A stretch of 64,000 bases of DNA from Peribacillus glennii (GCF_003429105.1 NZ_QVTD01000008.1:62001-126000); one strand, 5' to 3'. Positions 23,764 through 34,045 are shown, counted from the first letter of the stretch. Made by a program: numbers and translations. Notes: generated by a model from the letters alone, not told the origin.

Positions 23764-24368
23764 CCATACCTTTCAGTGTAAATGAAAGCCCGCATTTGAA
23801 AATAAACAAAATGATTACGTGGCAGACGCCTATCGACAAACCGTTTGAGAGACATGAAATAAATATAATTCAGGGTGTTATGGAGGAGCAGGCATTTTCA
23901 CGCGAGGCACATCCTGATGGGTTTCCGATAACAGAAGATGAGCAAGGCAAATGTAGCTTAGCGGTGGAGGATTTTTTGCGTTGTGTATTTTCTGAAGACA
24001 CTGGAAAATGGGTTCTTAAAACTTTGCATCGGGATAATGGATTTATTCACGCCTCATTGAAAACGGATGAACAGGATTTTCGTGTGTTCCAGCGGAAACT
24101 TTTAATAATAATTGATCCAAATAGCTTTCAGGCAGTGAATTATATGGATAATGAATCCCTTTTAGAAATGATTCAACACGTTCAGGCACCAGAGAAAATA
24201 ACAATCCATAAACAGGAGGCATTTGAAAAAATCAGGGGAACCATTGAATTGAAGCCTGTATATGTTTATGACCTTAAACAAGACAAATATATCCTCTGTC
24301 GGAAAATGGACAGTAAATATGGTGTTAATGCATCAAATGGTGACATGGTTTCATTAGATGACTTGTAA
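23727..24368 (+). CDS. Hypothetical protein, C-terminal part of a split gene
   Basis: A 213-residue frame (MEEIYVTNDKTVTIPFSVNE and onward) that overlaps the previous one by 37 bases in a different frame. No binding site stands before its ATG, which supports a frameshift in one 420-residue ancestor rather than an independent gene. No cysteine-rich or membrane region. Function unknown. If the break is a sequencing error the two parts form one intact gene. Confidence 0.6.
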   Translation: MEEIYVTNDKTVTIPFSVNESPHLKINKMITWQTPIDKPFERHEINIIQGVMEEQAFSREAHPDGFPITEDEQGKCSLAVEDFLRCVFSEDTGKWVLKTLHRDNGFIHASLKTDEQDFRVFQRKLLIIIDPNSFQAVNYMDNESLLEMIQHVQAPEKITIHKQEAFEKIRGTIELKPVYVYDLKQDKYILCRKMDSKYGVNASNGDMVSLDDL

Positions 24369-24415
24369 ACATTTCCAATAAGAAGAAAAGAGCAGACAAA
24401 AATCATCAATTTGAA

Positions 24416-24463
24416 CTGCACCTTAATTGCTAGACACCCTAACAATTAAGGTGCAGATTTTTA
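24416..24463. terminator. Strong terminator between convergent genes
   Basis: CTGCACCTTAATTG and CAATTAAGGTGCAG form a perfect 14-bp stem with a T-rich tail on the plus strand. It ends the 23110-24368 region and lies downstream of gabD. Confidence 0.85.
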
Positions 24464-24479
24464 TCCTAATTTCACTATT

Positions 24480-25895
24480 TTATAATCCGAGTGAAATATA
24501 CTTAATCTCCAAAAATTCCTCAATGCCAAAATGGCCGCCTTCCCGTCCCAGGCCGCTTTGCTTAAAGCCGCCGAAGGGTGCCTGCGGAGTAGATGGCAGT
24601 CCGTCGTTCAACCCGATAATTCCATATTCAAGAGCTTCGACTACACGAATACCTTGTGATATGTTTTCTGTGAAAACATAGGCTGCCAGGCCATAAATCG
24701 AATCATTGGCCCGCTGTATCGCTTCTTCGGTGGTTTTAAATGAAGAAATCGGCATGACCGGCCCGAAAGTCTCCTCCTGCATGCAAAGCATGTTGTCGTT
24801 AATATTTGAAAGGACTGTCGGTTCAACAAACAGCTCTTTGCTTGTTCCGCCAGTTTCCAGCTTTGCACCAAGCTTGATAGCATCATCGATGTGGGCCTGC
24901 ACTTTTTTCACTGCGCTTTGATTGATTAAAGGCCCAATATCGGTTCCTTCGTCCAATCCATTCCCAACCTTCAATTGTTTTACTTTCGGAATAAGGCGAT
25001 CGATGAATTGCTCGTAAATCGACTCGTGGACATACACTCTGTTTGAACAAACACAGGTCTGGCCGGCGTTGCGGAACTTGGAAGAGATGACCCCGTCAAC
25101 AGCTTTATCCAGATCTGCATCTGCAAGGACGATTACAGGCGCATGGCCGCCCAACTCAAGCGATATCTTCTTTACAGTCTCAGCGGACCCTTTCATCAAC
25201 AGTTTTCCAACTGCGGTTGAGCCGGTAAATGTAAATTTTCTGACGCGGTCGTCCTCGAGCCAGGCCTCGCCAATCTCCTGTGCTTCACCGGTTACGACAT
25301 TGATAACCCCTTTTGGAATGCCGGCTTGTTCACTAAGCTCGGCTAATTTTAATGCAGTAATCGGAGTTAGTTCAGCTGGCTTGATCACTACAGTGCAGCC
25401 TGCTGCCAGGGCCGGTGCGACCTTTCGGGTAATCATCGCTGCCGGGAAATTCCAAGGTGTGATAACAGCAACGACACCAACCGGCTGCTTAGAAACGAAA
25501 AGTCTCTTATTTCGCTGGGTTGCAGGGATTGTTTCACCGTAAATCCGCTTCCCTTCCTCCGCATACCACGATAAAAATCCATTGGCATATGACATTTCGC
25601 CTGTTGCTTCTTTTAATGGTTTTCCTTGCTCAGTTGTCATCGCTACAGCCAGGTCTTCCATATTCTCGTTAATCAAATCGTACCATTTCCGGATGAGTTC
25701 TGAACGTTCGTAAACCGAATATGCAGACCAGTCGCCGAATGCCGCGTGGGCAGCATCAACGGCAAGCTTTGCTTCACTTGAACCACCGTTTGGAATTGTT
25801 GCAACCACCTCGCCTGTGGCAGGATTTTTTACCTCGATCGTATCAAGCTTTTCACCCGTCCATTCACCATTAATGAACATTTTATACTGCTCCAT
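24480..25895 (-). CDS. gabD: NAD(P)-dependent succinate-semialdehyde dehydrogenase
   Basis: An aldehyde dehydrogenase of 471 residues that oxidises succinate semialdehyde to succinate in GABA breakdown; cytoplasmic. It has the nucleotide-binding TPWNFPAAM and GSTAVGKLLMKG segments, the general base in LELGGHAP, and the catalytic Cys281 in GQTCVCSNR. The end (QAPFGGFKQSGLGREGG) is typical of GabD. AAAGGAGG lies upstream. The gene stands alone, with no gabT next to it, so the exact aldehyde is inferred from family resemblance. Confidence 0.88.
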   Translation of the reverse strand: MEQYKMFINGEWTGEKLDTIEVKNPATGEVVATIPNGGSSEAKLAVDAAHAAFGDWSAYSVYERSELIRKWYDLINENMEDLAVAMTTEQGKPLKEATGEMSYANGFLSWYAEEGKRIYGETIPATQRNKRLFVSKQPVGVVAVITPWNFPAAMITRKVAPALAAGCTVVIKPAELTPITALKLAELSEQAGIPKGVINVVTGEAQEIGEAWLEDDRVRKFTFTGSTAVGKLLMKGSAETVKKISLELGGHAPVIVLADADLDKAVDGVISSKFRNAGQTCVCSNRVYVHESIYEQFIDRLIPKVKQLKVGNGLDEGTDIGPLINQSAVKKVQAHIDDAIKLGAKLETGGTSKELFVEPTVLSNINDNMLCMQEETFGPVMPISSFKTTEEAIQRANDSIYGLAAYVFTENISQGIRVVEALEYGIIGLNDGLPSTPQAPFGGFKQSGLGREGGHFGIEEFLEIKYISLGL

Positions 25896-26138
25896 GAAAA
25901 AAACCTCCTTTGAGTTTTAAAATTCACCTATTAATAAGCTGCGGTAACTCCTAGTTTAGATGTGAAAAGCTCTACCTATGTTGGAAATAGGATGACTTTG
26001 CATGGTTGTGTCGTTACATGATGCTATTTTTCTTCTATTATAAAGGATTGTGTTTCCAAGCCCTAAAATATTTGCCTTAATAATTTTTTTTTGGCAGAAA
26101 TCTGACATATATTCCCGGACGTAAAATTAACCACCTTT

Positions 26139-26639
26139 TTAAATAGGTACGCCCTCCGTAAATTTTAAGGCTGTCTCTATTATCCACAACCGGGTATTTT
26201 TTGACAAAAATATGTCGGCCAGGGGGAAGATAGGGGGACCCCCATTTTGACGTTTATTGGAACAAGGATGTTCACCATCGATCTTATAATAGTCCGAAAA
26301 ACGGGACAAAAAAGAGCGAATGGCCGGAACAAGCCCGAGACGATCGAGTACGGAAGGCCTGAGTTCCCAGGGAATTTCCCTGCCCTCCTTGATCAGCTCA
26401 GCCGCCTCATCCTGCTTTTGCCTGAGCAATGGATGATCGATCTCAGAATTAAGCCGATTAATGGTAATTAGATGGCTGTACAGGTTTTGGCCGATTCCAT
26501 CATGCAATTCCCTGGATAGCCGGAGAAAAGGTCGAAATCATTTCCTCACCGAAAAAGGGACGACGATTATTGGAAGCGCCAAAACGAATAAGGTGAAAAA
26601 GTAAACCAAATAGCAACTTCGCTGACTCATGCGAAGCAT
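26139..26639 (-). pseudogene. Decayed two-component histidine kinase
   Basis: One frame from 26639 reads a membrane helix (YLVYFFTLFVLALPIIVVPF), an in-frame TGA at its end, then FLRLSRELHDGIGQNLYSHL and a following helix pair ending in the RPSVLDRLGLVPAIRSFL segment. This is the dimerisation and phospho-acceptor domain of a NarL/LiaS-type sensor kinase (phospho-His in RELHDGIGQ). The ATP-binding domain is lost and replaced by unrelated residues. No response regulator is nearby. The gap from 25896 to 26138 holds nothing recognisable. Confidence 0.75.
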
Positions 26640-26696
26640 TTTTTCTTCGGGGCAGCCCTTTTTTATTAATTCCGAGTAAATTAATCAGAAAACTTA

Positions 26697-26724
26697 TTGA
26701 CATGAGGAAATATTATGATATTAT
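26697..26724 (+). promoter_or_regulatory. SigA promoter of the cysH operon
   Basis: TTGACA (26697-26702), a 16-base spacer and TATTAT (26719-26724). Transcription would start about eight bases before the SAM riboswitch. Confidence 0.7.
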
Positions 26725-26738
26725 TTTTAATAATTAAT

Positions 26739-26840
26739 CTTATCAAGAGTGGCGGAGGGAATTGGCCCGATGAAGTCCGGCAACCTGCAAACAAGCAAGG
26801 TGCTAAATCCTGCAAAGTGCACTCATTTTGGAAGATAAGG
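26739..26840 (+). ncRNA. SAM-I riboswitch (S-box)
   Basis: CTTATCAAGAG, GGCGGAGGGA, TGGCCCGATGAAG, CCGGCAACC, AAGGTGCTAA and GAAGATAAG follow in order, the conserved S-box core with its P1 stem CTTATC/GATAAG. It precedes cysH. With S-adenosylmethionine bound, the downstream terminator forms. Confidence 0.96.
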
Positions 26841-26867
26841 AATGTTTGATACATTGCCTGGTCTTGT

Positions 26868-26892
26868 CTTTCCGAAATGGAAAGATTTTTTA
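26868..26892 (+). terminator. S-box attenuator terminator
   Basis: TCTTTCC and GGAAAGA enclose a five-base loop and are followed by TTTTTT. The nearby alternative pairing fits transcription attenuation. Confidence 0.85.
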
Positions 26893-27057
26893 AATGGCCT
26901 GATTGGAAAGATTGGGCTGAACAATAATTGATTTTGGGTAACCGCACACATGTCGCCGGAATATATTTTTACAAACAATAAGGATGGCTGACTAGATAAA
27001 CTAGAGGCGGTATTGACGCATTTTTTGTTGATGCTGCCTTTTTTGGGGGCATATTAA

Positions 27058-27771
27058 ATGGGTAATTTATTGGTTTATGATCGTTTTGATACGTTTTCCC
27101 CTTTGGATTTTTCAATAGATAACGACACAAAAGGGGCGTTGGAGGTTTTAGAGTGGGCGTACGGCCATTATGGGGATGATCTGGTTTATGCCTGCAGTTT
27201 TGGGATCGAGGGTATCGTACTGATCGACCTGATATCAAAGGTGAATGATCGTGCGAAGATCGTGTTCCTGGATACGGACCTTCATTTTAAAGAAACCTAT
27301 GCATTAATAGAACAAGTGAAAGAGCGGTATCCGCTATTACAGATTGAAATGAAAAAGCCGGCGCTTACGCTTGAGGAGCAGGCAGGCCAGCATGGTGAGG
27401 CCTTATGGGAAACCCAGCCGAATAAATGCTGTGAAATCAGGAAAATAATCCCGTTAAATGAAGCTCTTTCAGGAGCCAAAGCCTGGTTGTCAGGGCTTAG
27501 AAGGGAACAGTCAGAAACAAGGAAAAACACACAATTCATCAATAAGGACAACAAATTCCAATCAGTCAAGATTTGTCCGCTTATCCATTGGACATGGAAG
27601 GATGTGTGGCGTTATGCCCATAAAAACGGGCTGCCTTATAACATTCTGCATGACCGCGGCTATCCGAGCATTGGCTGTGAAAAATGCACCAAGCCGGCCT
27701 TCAATGAGGAGGATTTAAGGTCAGGGCGCTGGAGCGGAAAAGGGAAAACAGAATGCGGGCTTCATACATGA
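27058..27771 (+). CDS. cysH: Phosphoadenylyl-sulfate (or adenylyl-sulfate) reductase
   Basis: Reduces activated sulfate to sulfite with thioredoxin; 237 residues, cytoplasmic. It has the substrate-binding [13 protein letters not shown], the 4Fe-4S cysteines KCCEIRK and SIGCEKCT, and the catalytic Cys in the C-terminal ECGLHT. The presence of the four cluster cysteines marks the Bacillus type, which can use APS and PAPS. GGGGG lies eight bases before the ATG. It is first in an S-box operon with sat and cysC. Confidence 0.95.
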   Translation: MGNLLVYDRFDTFSPLDFSIDNDTKGALEVLEWAYGHYGDDLVYACSFGIEGIVLIDLISKVNDRAKIVFLDTDLHFKETYALIEQVKERYPLLQIEMKKPALTLEEQAGQHGEALWETQPNKCCEIRKIIPLNEALSGAKAWLSGLRREQSETRKNTQFINKDNKFQSVKICPLIHWTWKDVWRYAHKNGLPYNILHDRGYPSIGCEKCTKPAFNEEDLRSGRWSGKGKTECGLHT

Positions 27772-27847
27772 TCGGACGCTAAGAACTGATTGGTGAGCCT
27801 CACTGATTCTTACATGAAAAAATGTTAATAATACTGGAGGTATAAAA

Positions 27848-28996
27848 ATGACAACAAGCAAAGCGCATGGAGGAACACTGATCAATCGATGGAACCCGGA
27901 TTATGATTTCTTCCATATCGATAAGGAAATTGAATTGGACGCAACTGCACTTAGTGACCTGGAATTAATCGGAACGGGGGGCTACAGCCCAATCACGGGA
28001 TTCCTGACACAGAAGGATTATGATTCCGTTGTAAGCGGCATGCGCCTGGCGGACGGAACTGTCTGGAGTATCCCGATTACTTTGCCTGTGTCTGAAGAAG
28101 AAGCGGCAAGCCTTACGATTGGCGAAGAAGTCAGACTGGTGAATGACGGAATAACATATGGCGTAATAAAGGTATCAGATATTTATCAGCCTGATAAGAA
28201 GAAGGAAGCGGTGGAAGTTTATCGTACAGACAGCGACGAACATCCAGGCGTTCAAAAGCTTTACAGCAGGGGCAAAACCTATATCGGGGGAGAAATCCAG
28301 CTTGTAAAGAGAGTTGCCCGCGGCAAATTCGAGGAGTTCCATCTGGATCCGAAAGATACAAGAAAGGTGTTCCGAGAAAAAGGATGGAACACGGTCGTTG
28401 GCTTTCAAACGAGAAACCCGGTCCATCGGGCTCATGAATATATCCAAAAATCAGCACTGGAGATTGTGGACGGTTTATTGCTAAATCCTCTCGTAGGAGA
28501 AACGAAGTCTGATGACATCCCGGCGGATATCAGGATGGAAAGCTATCAAGTACTGCTTAAGAATTACTACCCGGAAAACCGTGTATTCCTATCGGTCTTT
28601 CCAGCGGCCATGCGTTATGCTGGTCCAAGGGAAGCAATTTTCCATGCGCTCGTCAGAAAAAATTACGGCTGCACCCATTTCATCGTAGGCCGAGACCACG
28701 CCGGAGTGGGCAACTATTATGGAACATATGATGCTCAAAAGATTTTCAGCAACTTCACGGAAGATGAACTGGGAATTACCCTTTTATTCTTTGAACACAG
28801 CTTTTATTGCACAAAGTGTGAAAACATGGCATCTACGAAAACCTGCCCGCACGGTAAAGAAGACCATGTGATTTTATCCGGAACAAAAGTAAGGGAAATG
28901 CTTCGCAGCGGCGAGATTCCGCCTAGCACGTTCAGCCGGAAAGAAGTAGTGGAAGTGTTGATTAAAGGAATGAAAAAAGACACGGTACAGGTTTAA
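27848..28996 (+). CDS. sat: Sulfate adenylyltransferase (ATP sulfurylase)
   Basis: Activates sulfate with ATP to form APS; 382 residues, the same as B. subtilis Sat. The ATP-binding loop is [11 protein letters not shown], followed by [11 protein letters not shown]. The Cys pattern [11 protein letters not shown] then KTCPHG suggests a zinc site, as in related bacterial enzymes. The strong GGAGG lies just upstream of the ATG. It is the second operon gene, 76 bases after cysH. Confidence 0.97.
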   Translation: MTTSKAHGGTLINRWNPDYDFFHIDKEIELDATALSDLELIGTGGYSPITGFLTQKDYDSVVSGMRLADGTVWSIPITLPVSEEEAASLTIGEEVRLVNDGITYGVIKVSDIYQPDKKKEAVEVYRTDSDEHPGVQKLYSRGKTYIGGEIQLVKRVARGKFEEFHLDPKDTRKVFREKGWNTVVGFQTRNPVHRAHEYIQKSALEIVDGLLLNPLVGETKSDDIPADIRMESYQVLLKNYYPENRVFLSVFPAAMRYAGPREAIFHALVRKNYGCTHFIVGRDHAGVGNYYGTYDAQKIFSNFTEDELGITLLFFEHSFYCTKCENMASTKTCPHGKEDHVILSGTKVREMLRSGEIPPSTFSRKEVVEVLIKGMKKDTVQV

Positions 28997-29017
28997 CTCG
29001 GGAGTAGGAGGGCTAAT

Positions 29018-29614
29018 ATGGCTAGTTCAAATGTTACATGGCATGAATCATCACTTTCAAAAGATGTACGCAGGGTCCAAAACGGGCACCATAGTTTTGT
29101 TATCTGGTTTACAGGCCTATCGGGATCTGGGAAATCGACAGCGGCCAATGCAGTGGCAGCAAAGCTTTATAAGGATGGAATAAGCAACTATGTGCTGGAT
29201 GGCGATAACATCCGGCACGGCTTAAATAAGGATCTTGGTTTTTCAGAGGATGACCGGAAGGAAAATATCCGCCGGATCGGCGAGGTTTCCAAATTATTCG
29301 TAGACAGCGGACAGGTTGTACTGACTGCGTTTATCTCTCCGTTTCAAGCAGATCGCGATATCGTCCGGGACCTGCTTGATGAAGATGAATTTATCGAGGT
29401 TTACGTGAAATGTTCCCTGGAAGAATGCGAAAAGCGCGATCCAAAAGGGCTGTACCAAAAGGCGAGGAATGGCTTGATCAAGGATTTTACCGGCATTGAT
29501 TCTCCGTATGAGGAGCCAAAAAATCCGGAGTTCGTATTGGAAACCGATCGTTTTTCCATTGAAGAGTGCGTCGATCAGTTGGTCAACTATCTGACAGAAC
29601 GGAATTTTATCTAA
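29018..29614 (+). CDS. cysC: Adenylyl-sulfate kinase
   Basis: Phosphorylates APS to PAPS; 198 residues. The P-loop GLSGSGKST lies near residues 33-41, then [33 protein letters not shown], the APS-kinase signature, and [17 protein letters not shown] precedes the ATG. It follows sat by 21 bases. Confidence 0.97.
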   Translation: MASSNVTWHESSLSKDVRRVQNGHHSFVIWFTGLSGSGKSTAANAVAAKLYKDGISNYVLDGDNIRHGLNKDLGFSEDDRKENIRRIGEVSKLFVDSGQVVLTAFISPFQADRDIVRDLLDEDEFIEVYVKCSLEECEKRDPKGLYQKARNGLIKDFTGIDSPYEEPKNPEFVLETDRFSIEECVDQLVNYLTERNFI

Positions 29615-29680
29615 GGATAGGGGAAAATATACTAAAATCGGCCTTCAGTGACTTATATTGAAATTTCGCGAGGGATAAAA

Positions 29681-30421
29681 ATGGATGCCATTCTATATAT
29701 CTGCCACGGGAGCAGGGTGAAAAAAGCCTGTGATGAGGCAGTTTCCTTTATAAAAGCCTGTATGGAGGAAAACCAGGCCCCAATTCAGGAGTATTGCTTT
29801 CTTGAACTGGCAGAGCCGACAATCGAAGAAGCATATAGGCGGTGTGTCCAAAGAGGGGCAACCAGAATCATCGTGGTTCCTGTGTTGCTGCTCACCGCGG
29901 TGCATGCTAAAGAAGACATCCCAAATGAGCTGAAAAGGATAGGCACCGGATTCCCCGATGTTCATATGGTATATGGAAGGCCAATCGGCGTTCATCCTAA
30001 TATGATTGATATTCTGGTTGAACGGATAGCAGAAACAGAAAAAAATCTCGATGAAGACTCCATGGTGCTATTAATTGGCAGAGGTAGCAGCGATCCCGAT
30101 GTGAAACGTGATTTATCAGAAATAGCCGGGGAGCTTAAGCACAAAACAGGGGTAAGCAGGGTGGATACATGTTTTTTAACAGCGGCAAAACCAGGCTTTG
30201 AAGAAGCCTTGGAAACAGTAAAAGAAAGCAGCTTCAAAAAAATATTTATCATTCCCTATCTTCTGTTTACCGGCATATTGATGAATACAATCCAACAAAC
30301 TATCAAAAACAGCTGCCCAGATGGAGAGAAAGAGTACGTACTATGCAATTACCTTGGATATCATCCTTTAATCGGAGAGATATTGCAAGAGAGAGTTAAG
30401 GAATTATCGAGAGGCAATTGA
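29681..30421 (+). CDS. sirB: Sirohydrochlorin ferrochelatase-type protein
   Basis: CbiX/SirB family, 246 residues in two similar halves. Inserts iron into sirohydrochlorin to give sirohaem for sulfite reductase. It begins ILYICHGSR with the metal-site His and has a second GRGSSDPD motif at the start of half two; AVHAKEDIP provides the second histidine. The ATG at 29681 follows GAGGG by seven bases; the frame is open to 29648. In B. subtilis the sirohaem genes ylnD-ylnE-ylnF lie together; here only the ylnE equivalent is present. Confidence 0.88.
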   Translation: MDAILYICHGSRVKKACDEAVSFIKACMEENQAPIQEYCFLELAEPTIEEAYRRCVQRGATRIIVVPVLLLTAVHAKEDIPNELKRIGTGFPDVHMVYGRPIGVHPNMIDILVERIAETEKNLDEDSMVLLIGRGSSDPDVKRDLSEIAGELKHKTGVSRVDTCFLTAAKPGFEEALETVKESSFKKIFIIPYLLFTGILMNTIQQTIKNSCPDGEKEYVLCNYLGYHPLIGEILQERVKELSRGN

Positions 30422-30491
30422 ACGCCGGAAAAAAACGTTCAGAATTTGGGATTTCCCTGGACGACAGCCTGGCCGACAAAAGGAGGATTAA

Positions 30492-31397
30492 ATGAAAAAA
30501 TTACTTGTTTTGGCTTTTGTTGGCTTTCTTGCACAGTTAATTGATGGTTCTTTAGGAATGGCTTACGGAGTTACCTCCTCTTCCCTTTTACTGGCCTTTG
30601 GCATAGCTCCGGCTGTAGCATCCGCTTCAGTTCATCTATCTGAAGTGGTAACGACTGCAGCTTCGGGGATTTCCCATATCCGGTTCGGAAATGTTGACAG
30701 GAAAATGGTGCTTCGCCTAATCATACCAGGATCTGTCGGTGCTTTCGCCGGTGCCTGCTTTTTAAGCAATTTACCAGGACACCTCGTGAAACCATATATT
30801 TCAACATTCCTTTTAATTCTTGGAGTTTATATCATACTCAGATTTTTGTTTCTGTTTAAGCCGACCGAGGACCGGGAGTCCCCGCCTCTGCCATACGCCC
30901 AATCCATTCCATTGGGATTGATTGCCGGATTTGCAGATGCTACAGGAGGAGGCGGATGGGGACCGATTGCCACTCCGATCCTTTTATCAAAAAAAGGAAT
31001 GACAGCCCGTAAGGTAATTGGGACAGTCGACACAACGGAATTTGCGGTCGCGTTGTCAGCCACTCTCGGTTTTGTCATTTCGTTAGGCTGGGACGTAGTC
31101 AACTGGATGTGGGTTGCCGCCTTGATGATTGGCGGGGTGATTGCGGCCCCGATTGCAGCTTGGCTTGTAAGAATCATACCTGCACAGTTAATGGGCGTTT
31201 TTGTCGGCGGGTTCATTATCATTGTGAATGCCCGGACGCTATTAACCTCGTGGCTGCCTGACTCTTCAGAGCACTATCCGATGATTTACACTATCTTTTT
31301 CATATTGTGGGCAACTGCGGTAGCAATCTCGGTCAAAAAATATATCTCAGTCACGAAAAATAATAATCTGGTCAGTGAATCAACGATCCAAAAGTAA
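30492..31397 (+). CDS. TSUP family (TauE/SafE) permease, probable sulfur-anion transporter
   Basis: A 301-residue membrane protein with about eight helices. The N-terminal LVLAFVGFLAQLIDGSLGMAYGVT and the central GFADATGGGGWGPIATPILL are the paired signature of the TSUP family. AGGAGGA precedes the ATG. In B. subtilis the S-box operon carries the PiT-type sulfate permease cysP; this operon lacks it, so the TSUP protein probably moves sulfate, or exports sulfite. That role is inferred from position. Confidence 0.85.
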   Translation: MKKLLVLAFVGFLAQLIDGSLGMAYGVTSSSLLLAFGIAPAVASASVHLSEVVTTAASGISHIRFGNVDRKMVLRLIIPGSVGAFAGACFLSNLPGHLVKPYISTFLLILGVYIILRFLFLFKPTEDRESPPLPYAQSIPLGLIAGFADATGGGGWGPIATPILLSKKGMTARKVIGTVDTTEFAVALSATLGFVISLGWDVVNWMWVAALMIGGVIAAPIAAWLVRIIPAQLMGVFVGGFIIIVNARTLLTSWLPDSSEHYPMIYTIFFILWATAVAISVKKYISVTKNNNLVSESTIQK

Positions 31398-31398
31398 G

Positions 31399-31427
31399 CT
31401 GAGTCCTTTTCAGGACTCGGTTTTTTA
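31399..31427 (+). terminator. Terminator of the cysH operon
   Basis: CTGAGTCC and GGACTCGG pair around a short loop and are followed by TTTTTT. Confidence 0.9.
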
Positions 31428-31469
31428 ATTTCTATGAATGTTTCGTACTGGTAAAAAGAAAAAACAATA

Positions 31470-32340
31470 CATATATGAAGGCACCGCTAGAAGGAGATGC
31501 CTTTGAACTTATCGGACAGGGAATGGCAGCTGGAAAAAGGGACCTTCCTTAAAAATAGTTATGACGAATGGGTGTGACTCCATTCAAGTTGACAGACCCT
31601 GCAATAAGCTCTGCAGCAGTGGAACATGCTTCGGATATCCAACGTAATTCCGCGGATTCCTCATGGGAAAAATCATTGTGGAATCATATGGTAGGTATTG
31701 TCTGCTGGAGAACATTTCGAGGATACATAGCCAATGCAAGGCCTTAACGACTACACTACGAGTGGATTGGGGAAGTGGATGCAAACACTTGAACATATGA
31801 TTCCGAAACCTTTGCTGTAGGCGGATAGCAAAGCGACTATAATGTATGTCACACCTGCCTTTTGCCAGCCTTACCCATCTTTCGATTGATGCTATTAAGG
31901 GTATTTCTAAGCATATTGAATCCAGGAGTATATAAACATATAGTGATTCCTGTTTGGGTGGAAAGAATTACAGCGAAGCATTCCGGTTTGCTTCCGCACC
32001 AATAGAAGCGGATTTTCAGGTCCTGGCTTTATATTTGATGAGATACCCCTTTTTTTATCGAATCAATTTCAGGGGAAGAAACAGCTGATTTTGAAATAGC
32101 CGACCAACCATGTGACCTCACCGTAAAGGCGCACTATGCCGACGCCGGGTGTTTCAGCAATAAGAGGATTTAAAGATTGGGAGGCACGAATGCTATCTTA
32201 CATGGGAATCAGGATTGATTCTGGTAGTGAAAGGTCGTAGTGGCTATATTTGGTCTAGGGAAAATTGGGAATCTTACGTTCGTTTGGCTCTGTGCTAAAG
32301 GAATTTAAAAAGCAACCCGGTATTTAGTAAGGGTGAAAAG
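31470..32340 (+). pseudogene. Decayed coding region, family not recognised
   Basis: About 870 bases carry fragments that read like protein but are broken by many stops and frame changes: MKAPLEGDAFELIGQGMAAG, then DSSWEKSLWNHMVGIVCW, GKNYSEAFRFASAPIEADFQ and YLMRYPFF, and near the end KGRSGYIWSRENWESYVRL. The pieces lie in different forward frames. I do not recognise the ancestor. A terminator follows at 32.42 kb. Confidence 0.5.
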
Positions 32341-32416
32341 GATGGTACGCAGGAAAGAAACTAATTCACAGTTTAAATGGAGCGGGGGTGGACGCACTCG
32401 AAAATAAAAACAGATT

Positions 32417-32455
32417 AAAAAAAGAGACTTCCATCCGCTGAAGTCTCTTTTTTTT
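32417..32455. terminator. Bidirectional terminator
   Basis: AAAAAAAGAGACTTC and GAAGTCTCTTTTTTT enclose an eight-base loop. It ends the symporter gene on the minus strand. Confidence 0.9.
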
Positions 32456-32478
32456 AAAATATGAAAATCATTAATTTT

Positions 32479-33744
32479 TTATTTGGCTAGAACAGAACTT
32501 TTATCCAAATTGGTTTCGGGCGCTGTTTCTGTGCGAAATTCACCTTCTGATTTAGAGATTACCACAGTTGCTACACCGTTTCCGATTAAGTTTGTGATTG
32601 CGCGTGCTTCCGACATGAAGCGGTCAACACCAAGCAGGAGGGCGATTCCTTCTACAGGGATCATAGGGAATGCCGCGAGTGTGGCCGCGAGTGTGATAAA
32701 GCCTGAACCGGTGACTCCGGCAGCACCTTTAGATGTCAACATTAACACACCGAGTAATGTGATTTCCTGCCAGATTGTCAAATCAATGCCATATGCCTGG
32801 GCGATGAAAATTGCGGCCATTGACAGGTATATCGAGGTTCCATCCAGGTTAAATGAATAACCGGTTGGCACCACCAATCCGACAACAGGCTTAGAACATC
32901 CGTATTTTTCAAGCTTGTTCATCATGCTTGGAAGAGCGGATTCTGATGAAGACGTTCCAAGCACCAACAGGATTTCCTCTTTAATGTACTTAATGAATTT
33001 AAAGATATTAAACTTGTAGAATTTTGCAATCGCTCCGAGAATGATTACGATGAACAAGAACATCGTAATATAAACTGAACCCATTAATTTTCCCAAATTG
33101 ATAAGGGAACCCAAGCCGAATTTTCCGATTGTATAGGACATGGCTCCAAATGCAGCAATTGGAGAAATCTTCATGATCATATTTACGATACCGAAGAAAA
33201 CGTCTGTCATTTTTTCAAAAAAAGATACAAGTGGCTTTGATTTATCTCCCATGGCAGCCATGGATAAGCCGAATAATACTGCAAAAAACAGGATTGGCAG
33301 CAGTTCGCCTTTTGCCATTGCAGCAATGACGTTATCAGGAATAATGTTTACAATAAAGTCTATTGCCCCATGGCTTGTCTCCTTGGCAGCGGCCGTGTAT
33401 TGAGATACGTCTCCGCCTTCCACAGCATCTTTATTGAATCCCTCACCTGGCTTAACAAGATTGACAACGAGGATTCCGATTGCAAGGGCGAAGGTAGTAA
33501 CAATTTCAAAGTACAGCAAGGCTTTTCCGCCGATCCGGCCGACTTTTTTCATATCACCCATGCTTCCGATACCAATCGCGACAGTAAAGAACACAATAGG
33601 GGCAATGACCATTTTAATCAGTTTAATGAAAACGTCAGCGAGCACTTTTAACTGTTCGCCAAATGCAGGGAAAATTAATCCGACAATAATACCTAACACA
33701 ATCCCGATTACTACTTGGGCTGTTAAGTTCTTTAATATTCTCAT
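32479..33744 (-). CDS. dctP: Dicarboxylate/amino acid:cation symporter
   Basis: A 421-residue DAACS (SLC1) family carrier, probably for C4-dicarboxylates or glutamate/aspartate with protons or sodium. The family marks are the serine-rich hairpin [30 protein letters not shown], and [16 protein letters not shown] near the end, which hold the substrate and cation sites. The ATG at 33744 follows GGAAGTGA; a GTG nine bases upstream lies inside that site. A cre-like site lies in the promoter region. The substrate is not decided by sequence. Confidence 0.85.
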   Translation of the reverse strand: MRILKNLTAQVVIGIVLGIIVGLIFPAFGEQLKVLADVFIKLIKMVIAPIVFFTVAIGIGSMGDMKKVGRIGGKALLYFEIVTTFALAIGILVVNLVKPGEGFNKDAVEGGDVSQYTAAAKETSHGAIDFIVNIIPDNVIAAMAKGELLPILFFAVLFGLSMAAMGDKSKPLVSFFEKMTDVFFGIVNMIMKISPIAAFGAMSYTIGKFGLGSLINLGKLMGSVYITMFLFIVIILGAIAKFYKFNIFKFIKYIKEEILLVLGTSSSESALPSMMNKLEKYGCSKPVVGLVVPTGYSFNLDGTSIYLSMAAIFIAQAYGIDLTIWQEITLLGVLMLTSKGAAGVTGSGFITLAATLAAFPMIPVEGIALLLGVDRFMSEARAITNLIGNGVATVVISKSEGEFRTETAPETNLDKSSVLAK

Positions 33745-33771
33745 ATATATCACTTCCTTTTGTGGAATTTT

Positions 33772-33785
33772 TGACAGCGCTTTCT
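33772..33785. promoter_or_regulatory. cre-like site before the dicarboxylate symporter
   Basis: TGACAGCGCTTTCT fits the CcpA consensus with one mismatch and lies about 30-40 bases upstream of the start, near a TAGTAT -10 candidate. Otherwise the gap to 34002 shows only a small TTCAACTT palindrome. Confidence 0.55.
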
Positions 33786-33999
33786 ATACTAACTTAATGA
33801 TAGCAGAAAGTTCAGAAAATATTTCATTATGGTTATATTGTTCTTATTGGTCTTTTTGGTCATGAGTTTACGGGCGGTGAATGAAGAGAGAATAAAGTTT
33901 ATATAAGTTGAACCTAAAGAAGTAAATATGAATGAGCTAAAATATAATGGTCCTAAGTGATCCATTCAAAAATTCAACTTATTAAGTTGAAGGGAAATA

Positions 34000-34034
34000 A
34001 AAAAAGTATCGGAAACGATCTTTCCGATACTTTA
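34000..34034 (-). terminator. Terminator of panE
   Basis: AAAGTATCGGAAA and TTTCCGATACTTT enclose a five-base loop; a T-run follows on the minus strand. Confidence 0.88.
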
Positions 34035-34045
34035 TGCGACATTAT

